Of a DNA stretch of 64,000 nt, positions 44,123 to 54,206 are shown one piece after another. The DNA is from Boesenbergia rotunda (taxonomy: Eukaryota; Streptophyta; Magnoliopsida; Zingiberales; Zingiberaceae): NCBI GenBank assembly GCA_024364735.1, contig JAGFNQ010005176.1, positions 153,930 to 217,929 of the forward strand, read 5' to 3'. The notes under the pieces were generated by a model that saw nothing but the letters and a program-made list of their open reading frames with translations, was not told the DNA's origin and made no database searches. Position numbers and translations under genes: made by a program. Within the stretch, counting starts at the first letter, position 1; the number at the start of each line of letters is the position of its first letter.

Positions 44123-45612
44123 CTCAACAGGTGGCTAGGCGGTTTGAAGTAAATGACACGACTCTACAGACTTACGTAGAGGCATATCAACAGTTACAAG
44201 CAGAATTTCAAGAAGTCCAGATTATACAGATCCCCCGAGGAGACAATGCCAAGGCGGATGAGTTGGCTAGGCTGGCCAGCTCTGTCCGGCCATGGGTCTT
44301 CCACAAGCCTTCACCTCAGGTCATGCTGGTGGTTCAGGTCGAGAGGGCAGCAGAAATGGAGATAGAGGGGGACTGGAGAACTCCATTCATCGCCTACCTG
44401 AAGGAGGGAACTCTGCCGGACAGCCCCGAGCAAGCTCGGATACTGAAAATCAGAGCAGCCCGGTTCACCCTGATAGGGGACGCATTGTACAAGCGGGCTT
44501 TTTCCCGACCTCTAGCGAGATGCCTCGGAAAGGAAGATGCAGACTATGTACTTAGAGAGGTGCATTTGGGGTGCTGCGGGAATCATTCAGGAGGTCGATC
44601 CATAGCTCGGAAGGTCCTGCTGGTCGGTTACTTTTGGCCGACCCTTTAAAAAGATGCGGAGAAGATGGCTCTTTTCTGTCTTTCTTGTCAGAAGTACCAG
44701 AATCTGTCTCACCGACCGGTGGAGATGTTGCGAGCTTCCATTGTATCATGTCCCTTTGATCAGTGGGGCATGGATATAGTGGGACCTTTCCCCAGGGCAG
44801 CTGGTCAGAAGAAATTCCTGTTGGTGGCAGTAGATTACTTCTCCAAGTGGGTCGAGGCAGAAGCTCTGGCTCGAATCACTGAGCAAGCGGTGAAGAAATT
44901 CCTTTGGCAGAACATTTTGTGCCGGTATGGCATACCTCATAAGCTGGTATCAGACAATGGTCGGCAGTTTCAAGGTCGGATAATCAGAAATTGGTGCAAG
45001 GAATTTGGGATCAAACAGACCTTCACTTCCGTGGCGTATCCCTAGAGTAATGGTCAGGCCGAAGTAGCCAATAGAGAGATTCTGAAAGGGCTCAGAGCTA
45101 AGCTGGATCAGGTCGGTGGATCCTGGGTGGATGAACTGCCTGGTGTCCTATGGGCCCTCCGAACCACACCCAAAGAGGGGTCGGGATGCACTCCCTTCCA
45201 GTTATTCTACGGGAGTGAAGCAGTAGTCCCCATGGAGGTCGGCTGTGAGTCGGACAGAAGACATCTGTATGGAGAAGACAATGCGGAGAAAAGACGAGCT
45301 GAACTGGATCTGATTGAGGAGGTCCGAGCTAAGGCTGCAGTCCGTATGACCGCTTATCAACAAAGGATGCGGAACCGATACAACCAACAGGTCATACCTC
45401 GACATTTCCAAGTAGGAGACAAGGTATGGAAAAGAATCAAGCTCGTTGGAGAAGTAGGCAAGCTGGAGCCTCCATGGAGTGGTCCGTTCCTGGTGGTTGA
45501 GGCACTGGGGTCGGGAGCCTATTATCTGCAAGACGCTCAAGGAAAGCGACTCGGAAGACCTTGGAGGGCGGTGCATTTAAGACTGTATCGTGAGGAGAGT
45601 GGAGAGAAATGA
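44098..45612 (+). pseudogene. Gypsy RNase H end plus integrase, two stops
   Basis: It opens in the last part of RNase H (DSQLVTQQVARRFEV, then IPRGDNAKADELARLAS). The integrase zinc region follows (HLGCCGNHSG near 44563, CLSCQKY near 44680). The core has MDIVGPF near 44769, LVSDNGRQF near 44947 and SNGQAEVANRE near 45046 with the catalytic glutamate. The C-terminal part has KRIKLVGEVGKLEPPWSGPF near 45430-45490. A TAA near 44647-44649, after the WPTL block, and a TAG at 45043-45045 where glutamine is expected break the frame. Apart from these two stops the domain is well preserved. Confidence 0.9.
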
Positions 45613-45678
45613 TCCTTGTAACTGTACTCGGAAAAAGCGATGACAAAAACCCTAACTCCTCAAAAAAAAACAACTGTA

Positions 45679-45968
45679 GCAAGTTATAAGTGAGCTCTAT
45701 CTCACGCACCCACTGAACTCGGCGCCGACCGAGCGTGGCGTTCCACGTTCGGTCGGGCCCGGTCGGGCGTGGCAATCCACGTTATGTCAGGGTAAGTCGG
45801 ACGGTGTCCAGACTCTTGCTAAGGCAAGTTATAAGTGAGCTTGCTCTCACGCACCCACCGGACTCGGCGTCGACCGGGCGTGGCGTTCCACGTTCAGTCG
45901 GGCCCGGTCGGGCGTGGCGATCCACGTTCGGTCAGGGTAAGCCGAACAGTGTCCAGACTCTTGCTCGA
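45679..45968 (+). repeat. Two-copy 145-bp tandem repeat after integrase
   Basis: Units start GCAAGTTATAAGTGAGCT at 45679 and 45824 and share the GGGCGTGGCGTTCCACGTTC-type core. Related CGTGGC-CCACG phrases occur near 17370 and 54420, linking this region to other Gypsy sequences here. Confidence 0.85.
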
Positions 45969-46135
45969 AAGACGTATGAATTAACACATTTTTGTGATCT
46001 TCACTGCCAGGGCGTGGCTCCCCACGTTCTGAAAGACAAAAAGGATATTAGGTCAGCCCGGTAAGACTGAACTAATCGAACCAGCGCATACAAGCCAACT
46101 TGACCTCGATGATAAAGGTTAACTCGTCGAAAGCA

Positions 46136-46555
46136 GAGCAAAATCGTCGAGTCAGGGTGTCGACCCGACCGAGCAAAATCGCCGAGTCAGGGTGTCGACC
46201 CGACCGAGCAAAATCGCCGAGTCAGGGTGCCGACCCGACCGAGCAAAATCGCCGAGTCAGGGTGCCGACCCGACCGAGCAAAATCACCGAGTCAGGGTGT
46301 CGACCCGACCGAGCAAAATCGCCGAGTCAGGGTGCCGACCCGACCGAGCAAAATCGCCGAGTCAGGGTGCCGACCCGACCGAGCAAAATCACCGAGTCAG
46401 GGTGCCGACCCAACCGAGCAAAATCGCCGAGTCAGGGTGCCGACCCGACCGAGCAAAATCACCGAGTCAGGGTATCCACCCGACCGAGCAAAATTACCAA
46501 GTCGGGTCATGCGCCCGACCGACCTTCATTGCTGAGTCAGGATGTCGACCCGACC
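46136..46555 (+). repeat. 35-bp tandem array, 12 units, in Gypsy 3' region
   Basis: Eleven units start GAGCAAAAT at 46136, 46171, 46206 and so on to 46486, each followed by a CGCCGAGTCAGGGTGCCGAC-like core and CCGACC. A twelfth is degenerate. Because 35 is not a multiple of three, all three forward frames stay open with the same peptide motifs; these are not genes. Confidence 0.95.
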
Positions 46556-47650
46556 AAGCCACAATCTCAGGTCTGGAGAAAGGCCAGGTCGGAAGACTAA
46601 TAACACGAATCGCCCGAGCGCCTAGCACTTAGCCAAATTTTCGAGTCGGCCAAAAAGATCAAACTAGGTAGACCAGAATGAACATCCCGGGTAATTGACA
46701 ATAAGCGCGAGCTTGTCGCAAGGCATAAACGCCAGCCTCCACAGAATGAGCTAAACAAGTTGAATAAATAACGCTTAACGAAAATTTCGCGTGTCATAAA
46801 TAGGGCACCGATCTAATTAAGCAACATTGCCGGGCCGGAGCATCAACCCGACCTAACAACACCCTCGAGTTAGGGCGCCGTCTTGACCTCATGGTACCTC
46901 TGAGCTCAGATGCCAGCTCAGTCGAACATCCGACAGTGCGGATATCTCTAGCATGTGACACTTAGCGAAAACTCCATACCCGACCTGAGGGAGTCTGCTT
47001 TACGATAATGGTTTAAGTATCCAGAGTGACCCATACTTCGTGAAATTTAGATGAACGACTAATAAGGCCGACCTTCGACGAATGGGGCGAACGCCTCGGA
47101 TAAGCAACTCTTAGCAAAAATCTTGTGCGTTGCAAACGGCTGAACGAAATAAAGAAAAAGAGAGATCTGCGGAAATGAATTAAGGCCTGAGGCCATTACA
47201 AAATTGGGCCTTGGAGGCCGAGTCAGGAAATCAAACATCATTACAAAACTTTAGGTGGGGCAAAAGTGAACTGAGCAAATATCTCGGGCAAAGAGAGGTC
47301 GGGCCCTTTAGGCTAAGTGAATTTCGGAAAAGCATTTTCGGGAATCGAAGCCTTGATCAAAGTGGGCTTCACCACGTTGGGAGGCAGGTCGGCAGGAAGG
47401 TGGCCGGCCTCCGTGAGTTGCTGTATCGCGCCCTTCACTCCGTACACGATCATGCCCGCAGTCTGCTTGTATACTTGCCGAAGAAAGGGTGCCGATTGAA
47501 TGTAGGCAACTCGAGCTTGTTCAATCCGGGCCGACTCGCCAGCCTTGTAGTCAGCGAGCTCCTTTTGCAGGCGAGCCACCTCGGCGTCCAGTTCTTTGAG
47601 CCAGGTATCTTTGGCCGCCGACCCTGCCTCAGTACTTAATAGTTGAGCTT
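46556..47650. other. Gypsy 3' non-coding region
   Basis: GC-moderate sequence between the tandem array and the antisense gene. No recognisable coding domain; it should hold the 3' untranslated part of the antisense transcript. Confidence 0.6.
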
Positions 47651-48133
47651 CTAGAGCTTGGAAGACTTCTTGCTGAGTTTGACCTCTTTCCTCTTCAAGG
47701 CAGTGAGCTCCGTCTCTTTGCTCTGCAAAGCTAAGCGAGTCTGCTCATGAGCCGTGCGTACCTCCTGTAGCTGTCGCTGTAGACTCAGGGACTCGCTGGT
47801 TTTCTTAGCTAAGTCAGAACGGATCCTAGCATCGCGAGCAAGGGCAGTTCTCTTCAAAGCCTCAGCTGCTTCAAGTTGAGTGGCGAGTTGATCTATCTCG
47901 CGGGCAGACGCGGCCAACACTTCGTGTGAGCTCTCCAGTCGGATGTCGCTCTCCGCCAACTGTGTGCGTAAAGAGGTCACCTCGGCTCGGAGACGGCTCT
48001 GGCCCTCGGCGCCAGGCGGTAGAGCACGCTGAGCTAGTTGATGTTCTAACTCCTCTATCTTGTACTCCGCCGCCCGGCGTTCTCTGGTGTTCTCGACCAG
48101 GGCCTTAGTAACGGCCTGGCTAGTGGTCCACAG
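47651..48133 (-). CDS. Antisense gene exon C (coiled coil)
   Basis: The acceptor is GTGTAG (AG at 48135-48134), then 160 codons and a stop at 47651. Heptad-like LEHQLAQ, LRTQLAES and LQRQLQEV runs predict a long coiled coil, so the protein probably forms a dimer or oligomer. Confidence 0.75.
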   Translation of the reverse strand: MWTTSQAVTKALVENTRERRAAEYKIEELEHQLAQRALPPGAEGQSRLRAEVTSLRTQLAESDIRLESSHEVLAASAREIDQLATQLEAAEALKRTALARDARIRSDLAKKTSESLSLQRQLQEVRTAHEQTRLALQSKETELTALKRKEVKLSKKSSKL

Positions 48134-48195
48134 CTACACCAAAGCAGATAACCCATGAGATAGATAAAAAAGATAAGAGAGAGAGAAGGATGTAC

Positions 48196-48986
48196 CTTGG
48201 TTATGTCCATGGCGAAGTTATCAGCTAAACTGAAAGAACTGCGTCCTTCAGACAGTTGCAAGCCTCTACCCCAGGCCGCAGATAGATGGCCATGCAGGTT
48301 AAGTGGTTGGGGCTCGACCATCCGGAGTAAAGTGGTTTCAGAGGGAAGCTGCACTTCGACTGGGACCCGGGGAATGTTTTGCATTGATAGGAGAGCAGTG
48401 GCGATTTCTTCGCTGACAGGATCAGCAACAGTTGCTGAACGAGTGGGGGTCGAGCTGGAAGATGGATCTCTGGTCCTAGCTAAGCCCGGACTAGGAAGAA
48501 CGACCCCCGGTTGGGCAGCGCTGGAGGATGGAGTGGAAGTTACTGGATGAGGGGAAGCCGAGTGGGAGGTGGACAGCCGTATCCTGACCCGGCTCGGCAA
48601 GGGAGCTGCTGGATCGGGCGCCGACCTGGGCTGGACTCGAGCTGGTAGATCAGGCGCTGCCTCGGGCTGGGCCCGAGCAGCAGGAGTACTGGTGGAGGCG
48701 ACCTCCCGAGGACGCTTCTTCTTCTTGGACACCCGGGAGGAGGACTGACCCGCGGCAGCAGTCGGCACCTCGACCTCGGCACGGGCTTCGGGGAGATCTG
48801 CCTCGATGCTCTAGGCTAATATCTCCAGCTCCGAGTCACTCTCTGTTCCGGCCGGTCGGGCGATGGATGGGGCCACGGTCACGGGGGGCACGTTCCGACC
48901 CGCCAGTAATTCGGTTGCCCGAGTATTCATCGCCTCTTCTTCCAGGGCCAGCTCCTCGTCAAGGATGGAATCCATCAAAGCCTGGG
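48196..48986 (-). pseudogene. Antisense gene exon B (premature stop)
   Basis: The acceptor is TTTGCAG (AG at 48988-48987) and the donor GTACAT (48195-48190). It is a low-complexity Pro/Ser/Ala region with a likely nuclear signal (KKKKRPRE). An in-frame TAG lies at 48813-48811. The end MDITK leads into the coiled coil. Confidence 0.72.
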
Positions 48987-49048
48987 CTGCAAACCGGAAA
49001 AAGTTTTAGTTAGCTTTAAAAGATCCTTAAGTGGAACGGGGAGCTTAC

Positions 49049-49736
49049 CATATGTGCCGGGCAGCCCCGCTGGAATTTGACTCAGTCGGCAAATATAGAG
49101 CACGGCCTCGCTCAGTAGCTTCCCGATATGGAACCGACGTCCCCCGATCTTAGAGAAGGCCAGTTGGAAGCTGAGGTCAGCACGGTACTTCTTGGGGGCG
49201 ACAGGGTGGACCGGTAACTCTTCCAACCAAGCAATCGGCCAAGACGCGGTCGGGATAGTGCTTATGTAGAAAAAGTGGGATTTCCACCCCTTATTAGAGG
49301 AGGGAACTTTATCTAGAAAGGCCGTGTTCACCCGGGCTTGGAAAAAGAAACAGCCTGGCTCTTGCATTTTGAGATAGTAGAATAGATGGAAGACCTGAGG
49401 AGTAAGGGGAACTCGGAAAGACTCGAAGACGATCACAGTGCCACACAGAATGCGAATCGAGTTCGGGGTTAGTTGGGAAAGAGGCACTTGGAAATACCTG
49501 CATATCGCCACGATAAAAGGGTGCAGGGGAAATCGCAGGCCGGCTAAGAAGTGATCCTTGAAGACGGTAAAATAATTCAAGGGGGCTTGATTGGGTCGGT
49601 CGTCCCTAGAGGGGAGGATAAAAGGGTGATCTTCTGGAACGCGATAGTCCAGGCGGAGGGTTTCTAAGGAACCTAGACTCAAGGTCGAACGGGTAGTGGT
49701 ATACCATGGCCCGGGGACAGCAGAGGGGCCGGCCAT
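49049..49736 (-). CDS. Antisense gene exon A
   Basis: 229 codons plus one base, ending at donor GTAAGC (49048-49043). Contains the whole recognisable conserved domain and is open throughout. Confidence 0.78.
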
Positions 49737-49930
49737 GTGGTCGGACTCGGGAATTAACAAAAGAAATCTAGGCGGGGAGAAGAGTACCTAACATCGGAGC
49801 TCGCTGTGAAACACTGATCGCCTAAAGCACTGTTGGCTGAGACTCGAGGAGGTCGGACGGCAAAGGTCGGACACAAGCGAAAGAAGAAGCGACAGCGGGG
49901 GTGAAAAAGGTTAATCCAGTGGGCCAAGCC

Positions 49931-49939
49931 TATTTATAG
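49931..49939 (-). promoter_or_regulatory. TATA box of the antisense gene
   Basis: CTATAAATA on the minus strand, about 195 bases upstream of the antisense ATG, in the context GCTATAAATAGGCTTGG. The equivalent box is kept in the related element at 17913-17921. Confidence 0.6.
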
Positions 49940-50260
49940 CACAGACAAAGCCAGGAAAACTGTCGGATGGAGAGGATGAAAGTGGCGGGCTTCGACCTCT
50001 ACCGTCCGATCAGCGCAATTTCCCACGCATCGAAGCTTCTCGCGGATGCCATGCGAAACCACACCAATGACGCCTCGATACCGGAAGCACCCGTTCGGAA
50101 GCTGACACGTGGTCAAGCATTGATGAATAACTTGACGGGGGTCGGGTACTCGGGAGATTAACTCGGAAGGTGAGGGACGCTCAGGAAGGCGAAAAAGGAG
50201 TCAGGCCGACCGGGCCGAGAGCCTAGTCAGTCGGACTTGGCGCCTCCTTCGACTAGACTT

Positions 50261-50270
50261 GGAGGGGAGG
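50261..50270 (+). other. Gypsy polypurine tract
   Basis: GGAGGGGAGG lies four bases before the 3' LTR start. Confidence 0.8.
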
Positions 50271-50274
50271 CTTG

Positions 50275-51309
50275 TGATCCAGGCGAGCGGTTTTTTATCA
50301 GGGTTGGGAGCCCGGTCGGAGATTACCCGGTTCAACCCGGCTCAAGGCGAGTAGAGGCCGAGTCCGGCGGAAGTTCCGGGCGAAGTCAAACTCACCCGGG
50401 GTCGTCCACCCAGGGTCCAAAGCACAGGCCGAACTCTCGGGGCCGAGCCCTCGAGGCTAAGCTCCCGAGGCCGAGCTCACGAGGCCGAGCTCCCGAGGCC
50501 AAGCTCTCGGGGCCGAGCCCTCGAGGCTGAGCTCCCGAGGCCGAGCTCTCGGAGCTGAGCCCTCGAGGCTGAGCTCCCGAGGTCGGGCAATCGAGGCCGA
50601 GCCCTCGAGGTCAAGCTCTCGGGGCCGAGCTCTCAGGACCTAGCCCTCGAGGCTGAGCTCCCGAGGTCGGACAATCGAGGCCGAGCTCACGGGGCCGAGC
50701 CCTCGAGGCTGAGCTTCCGAGGTCGAGCAATCGAGGCCGAGCTCATGAGGCCAAGCCCTCGAGGTCGAGCTCTCGGGGCCGAGCTCTCGGGGCCTAGCCC
50801 TCGAGGCTGAGCTCCCGAGGTCGAGCTCCCGAGGTCGAACAATCGAGGCCGAGCTCACGAGGCCGAGCCCTCGAGGTCGAGCTCTCGGGGCCGAGCCCTC
50901 GAGGCTGAGCCCCCGAGGTCGAGCAATCGAGGCCGAGCTCTCTGTCGGAACTCTCCGTTAAGAGATACCATCATCACCTGACGTGGCCGCCTAGCCTTAA
51001 TTAGGATCAGGAAGAGCAGGATCACAGACTGTCAGTCGGCTGTGTCAGTCTCACCCTGCCGTTAAGACGTCCAATTGATTAGCCTAATCCCTGACTAATC
51101 CTTAACGAGATGTGACAGTTCGCACGTGGGAAGACCCTATATAAACCCTATTTGGTCTTCGGAAAAAGGGGAGGACTGCCATTTTGCAACCACTCTACTA
51201 CATTGAGAGCTCTGTTTCGGTCCGACCTCCCAAGCTACAGCAGACCGGGTCGGTTCGGTAAGACCGAGTCATCTGAGGGAGAACCGATCTTCGCTTGTCG
51301 ACAGGATCA
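50275..51309 (+). repeat. 3' LTR of the Gypsy element (1,035 bp)
   Basis: TGATCCAGG to GACAGGATCA. It matches the 5' LTR almost base for base outside the 14-bp array (about 50435-50940), which is 56 bases shorter here, exactly four units. Confidence 0.93.
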
Positions 51310-51314
51310 CATAA

Positions 51315-51935
51315 ACAATGCTTGATTAACTCAACTTCTTAAGTTAATCCTTAATTAAAGAAAATTAATCTATTAATTATTCAAAATTAAAATTTAATTT
51401 TTAGATATATGAATTAAGGAGAATTAAGAAGATACCCTCCCACTATACCAATGCCCAGAGTTAATTTTTTTTAACCTAGAGTGCTTCAAAGAATTCATTC
51501 ATACTCATACTTCTTTATTTTGAAAAACAACAGTCAGTATGATGATACACGATTGCTAATATATTTAATGTTTCTATAAATCAATTCACGACCCTACTTT
51601 TTTTATTTTAATTATTAGAGGTTCATCGCTTCAAAAAATGACCCTGCTTTTTTTCATAGTCCTTAATAGTCTTGTATTTTTCTTTTTACTAACTGTTAAT
51701 AATATTAAATACAATTCAATAACATAACTCAACTCATATTGGATTCCGTATATTATTTTGCCACCTAATATTGGATATTAACATAGATATATATCTATGT
51801 TGATCCCGGATCAATTTACATGTAACCTAGCCCGACAGTATAACACCACGTCAAGAGAAGATGGGTTTGTGGGCTCTATGGGCCTGGGTCACCAATTCGA
51901 TCCGGTTCATTAGGAGAGCCCCGGGCCCTACGGAA
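51315..51935. other. AT-rich intergenic stretch
   Basis: No gene is seen. A perfect 22-base palindrome centred on 51790/51791 (arms ACATAGATAT/ATATCTATGT with one more paired base each side) is the only structure noted. Confidence 0.6.
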
Positions 51936-52969
51936 GAGTGTGTTGGTGACGAGATGGCTAGAGAGGGGGGTGAATATAGTCAATCACTTTTCCTTTGAAG
52001 AGTTAGCAATTTCTGTACTCGAAGTTGTTAGTAGCACAGCGGAAGTATGGAAAACAGGATGTGCAGAAACTATAACCGAAAACTAACTAGCAAGATTAGC
52101 AAGATCACTAACAAGGAGATTTTACAAGGTTCGGGGATAACTTGCCCCTACTCCTTGGCGTGCCCTTAAGGTGGGCGATCCCTTAATCGTCGACAGATCA
52201 AGCCCCGGTTAACACCGGATAATTCAGCAACCTCCTTCTCGGTGGAGAAACCTCTCCACAGTGTGTTTCAAACAAGGATATAGTTTAAGCACAAAGAAAC
52301 AACAAGAAGGATCTTACTCAAACACTTAGCAAGGACAAAAACACAGCAAGCTTCCCTGAGCTCCACCTAGTGGTGATCTCACGCAAGAACCCTTCTTCGT
52401 ATCTTCCCACTGTCGGACTCCAAGCTTCTTGTTCTCTCCTTCAAGCGCTCAAGTAGTGGATGATTGCTTCTCTATAGCTTGCTCAGAATGATGGAAACTT
52501 AAAGAACACAGCAAGCTTAATGTGGAGAACTCAAAGCACTGGAACTCAAGAGCACAAGCTGAAGAACTGTCGAACACTCCTCCACCGAAGCTCTCTCGTT
52601 CCTTTTGTTTCTCCACTAAGCAACAAGTGACCTCATCTCCAGCAGCCTCCAGCTGCCTCACTGCCAACGCGCCAGCTACACTGAACCCTTACTGAACTTC
52701 CTGAGCTCCCTCAGCCAAGCTTCAGTCAGCGGCTTCAGTCCTGCAGCTCCAGCCGTTGCAACCTGAGTTGAGAAAGGGAAAAACCTGCTCCAAGGAAAGC
52801 CCTCTTTGACTTCTCCTTGAGTGTTTGAATTCTCCCCTGTCACCTGCAACTTAATCAGACTGTTAGAGCAGCAAATCACGCAGTAAATCAAATATCAGAA
52901 GTAAGTGGCAGCAAATATCAGATGTTCAGACGCGATCAGAGCGTCTGACAGTGCAATTTGAATTAAAGT

Positions 52970-53642
52970 GATCGGTCACCTGACCGATCAGAGAGCCTCC
53001 TGATCGGTCACCAGACCGATCAGGCTGGTTCCAGACCGATCAGGCTTCGTCCTGATCGATCCCCAACGCTCAATCAGAAATCGCGATTTCTTTGAGATTC
53101 TCCTGGACCGATCACCAGACCGATCCCAGGTCGTGGATCGTTCACCTGACCGATCCACCCTTATATCGGGCGATTTCTGAGTTCGCAGGCAAAGCCTTCT
53201 GATCGGTCAACTGACCGATGACCGATCAGGGTGTCACCTGATCGGTCAGCAGTCCGATCAGGTCATCACCAGACCGATCAGGCTTCGTCCTGATCGATCT
53301 TAGTGAGGAGCCCGCGAAGCTGGATCGTTCACCAGAACGATCTGCACAGTGATCCTGATCGGTCATCAGACCGATCAGGAGTAGATCAGCAAGGGAACTC
53401 AACCTCACTGCTCGCTCCCTGATCGGTCACCAGACCGATCAGGAGTTAGTCAGTGGGTGAAACGCATACTCCCTGATCGGTCACCAGATCGATCAGGAGC
53501 AGCACAGTAGGTTCCCAACCTCACTGTGTGCTCCCTGATCGGTCACCCGACCGATCAGTCATCACTGGATCGGTCACCAGACCGATCCACGAAGGAGCAA
53601 CGTGCCAGAATCCCTGATCGATCACCAGACCGATCCAGGGAC
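52970..53642 (-). repeat. Array of GATCGGTC-ACCA-GACCGATC hairpins in solo LTR
   Basis: About fourteen inverted repeats, most with an 8-11 bp stem and a four-base loop (ACCA, ACCG, ACCT). The example at 53418-53443 has an 11-bp perfect stem. Variants keep pairing by paired changes: GATCGTTC/GAACGATC at 53323-53342, and an outer T-A pair replaced by G-C near 53567-53590. Confidence 0.9.
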
Positions 53643-54095
53643 TCAAACTTAGCCCTCCAAGCTAAGTTTCCATCCACCTTAGCTCTCCAAGCTAAGGATT
53701 TTCCATCTAACTCTCCAAGTTGGGAATTTGCACCTAACCCTCCAAGTTAGGACTTTTCACCTAGCCCTCTAAGCTAGGACTTTTCACCTAGCCCTCCAAG
53801 CTAGGACTTTTCACCCAACCCTTCCGAGTTAGAACCTCATCCAACCTAGCCCTCCAAGCTAGGCACCTGACCCACCAAGCCAGGACTTTTTCACCTAATT
53901 CTCCAGGATGGGAATTTGCACCTAACCCTCCAAGTTAGGACTTTTCACCTAGCGCTCCAAACTAGGACTTTTCACCCAACCCTTCCGAATCAGGACTTTT
54001 CCAACACCTAGCCCTCCAAGCTAGGATTTTTCACACCTAACCCTCCATGTTAGGATTTTTCCAACACCTAGCCCTCCAGGCTAGAATCCTCCATA
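53643..54095 (-). repeat. Array of CCTAGC-type hairpins in solo LTR
   Basis: Roughly fifteen units of about 27-29 bases, each an inverted repeat such as CCTAGCCCTCCAAGCTAGG followed by ACTTTTCA. Alternative units read CCTAACCCTCCAAGTTAGG and CCTTAGC...GCTAAGG, so the stem bases change together. Confidence 0.9.
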
Positions 54096-54206
54096 TCATG
54101 TCTAATCCTCGATCAGGACTTAATCATAATCATCATAATCATCAACCTAAACTAAAATCGTTGTCAACACCAAAACAACAATCAGAGCCAGACTGCATCA
54201 ACAGAG

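Larger units (their letters stand above)
47651..49736 (-). pseudogene. Antisense three-exon gene inside the Gypsy element (gypsy-type transposon domain plus coiled coil)
   Basis: Three exons on the minus strand, 49736-49049, 48986-48196 and 48133-47651, join with GT-AG introns (63 and 62 bp) into one frame of 654 codons including stop. Exon A starts at ATG 49736. It carries a plant-specific domain with a YRVPEDHPFILPSRDDRPN start, FTVFKDHFLAGLRFPLHPF and IAWLEELP, like the 'putative gypsy type transposon' family (Pfam Transposase_28). Exon B is proline/serine-rich with a basic SKKKKRPRE run. Exon C is a long coiled coil rich in E, Q, L and R. One TAG at 48813-48811 interrupts exon B. Function is unknown; antisense extra genes in this position are known in Tat-lineage elements. 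Confidence 0.8.
42076..51309 (+). mobile_element. Tat-like Ty3/Gypsy retrotransposon, internally deleted, complete ends
   Basis: LTRs at 42076-43166 and 50275-51309 have TGATCC...GGATCA ends and a perfect target duplication CATAA (42071-42075 and 51310-51314). A TTTGGCGCC primer-binding site follows the 5' LTR, and a GGAGGGGAGG purine tract precedes the 3' LTR. Outside the tandem array the LTRs differ at only about six positions by eye, so insertion is recent. Gag joins directly to the end of RNase H; protease, RT and most of RNase H are gone. After integrase comes a 4.6-kb 3' region with tandem repeats and an antisense spliced gene, a layout known in Tat-lineage elements. It cannot move by itself. 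Confidence 0.93.
51941..54203 (-). mobile_element. SIRE-like Copia solo LTR (2,263 bp)
   Basis: On the minus strand it starts TGTTGATGCAGTCTGGC and ends CGTCACCAACA, with perfect target duplication GAGTG (51936-51940 and 54204-54208). It matches the 3' LTR at 55116-57136 along its length. From the LTR start it holds the CCTAGC hairpin array, the GATCGGTC hairpin array, and then promoter and leader sequence. No internal sequence is present. Confidence 0.93.

Noticed and set aside
46136..46555. CRISPR-like array
   Set aside because: Units are contiguous with no unique spacers, and this is eukaryotic retrotransposon DNA.
46100..46632. Three overlapping forward open frames with STRPSKIAESG-type repeats
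   Set aside because: They are the same 35-bp tandem repeat read in three phases, not proteins.
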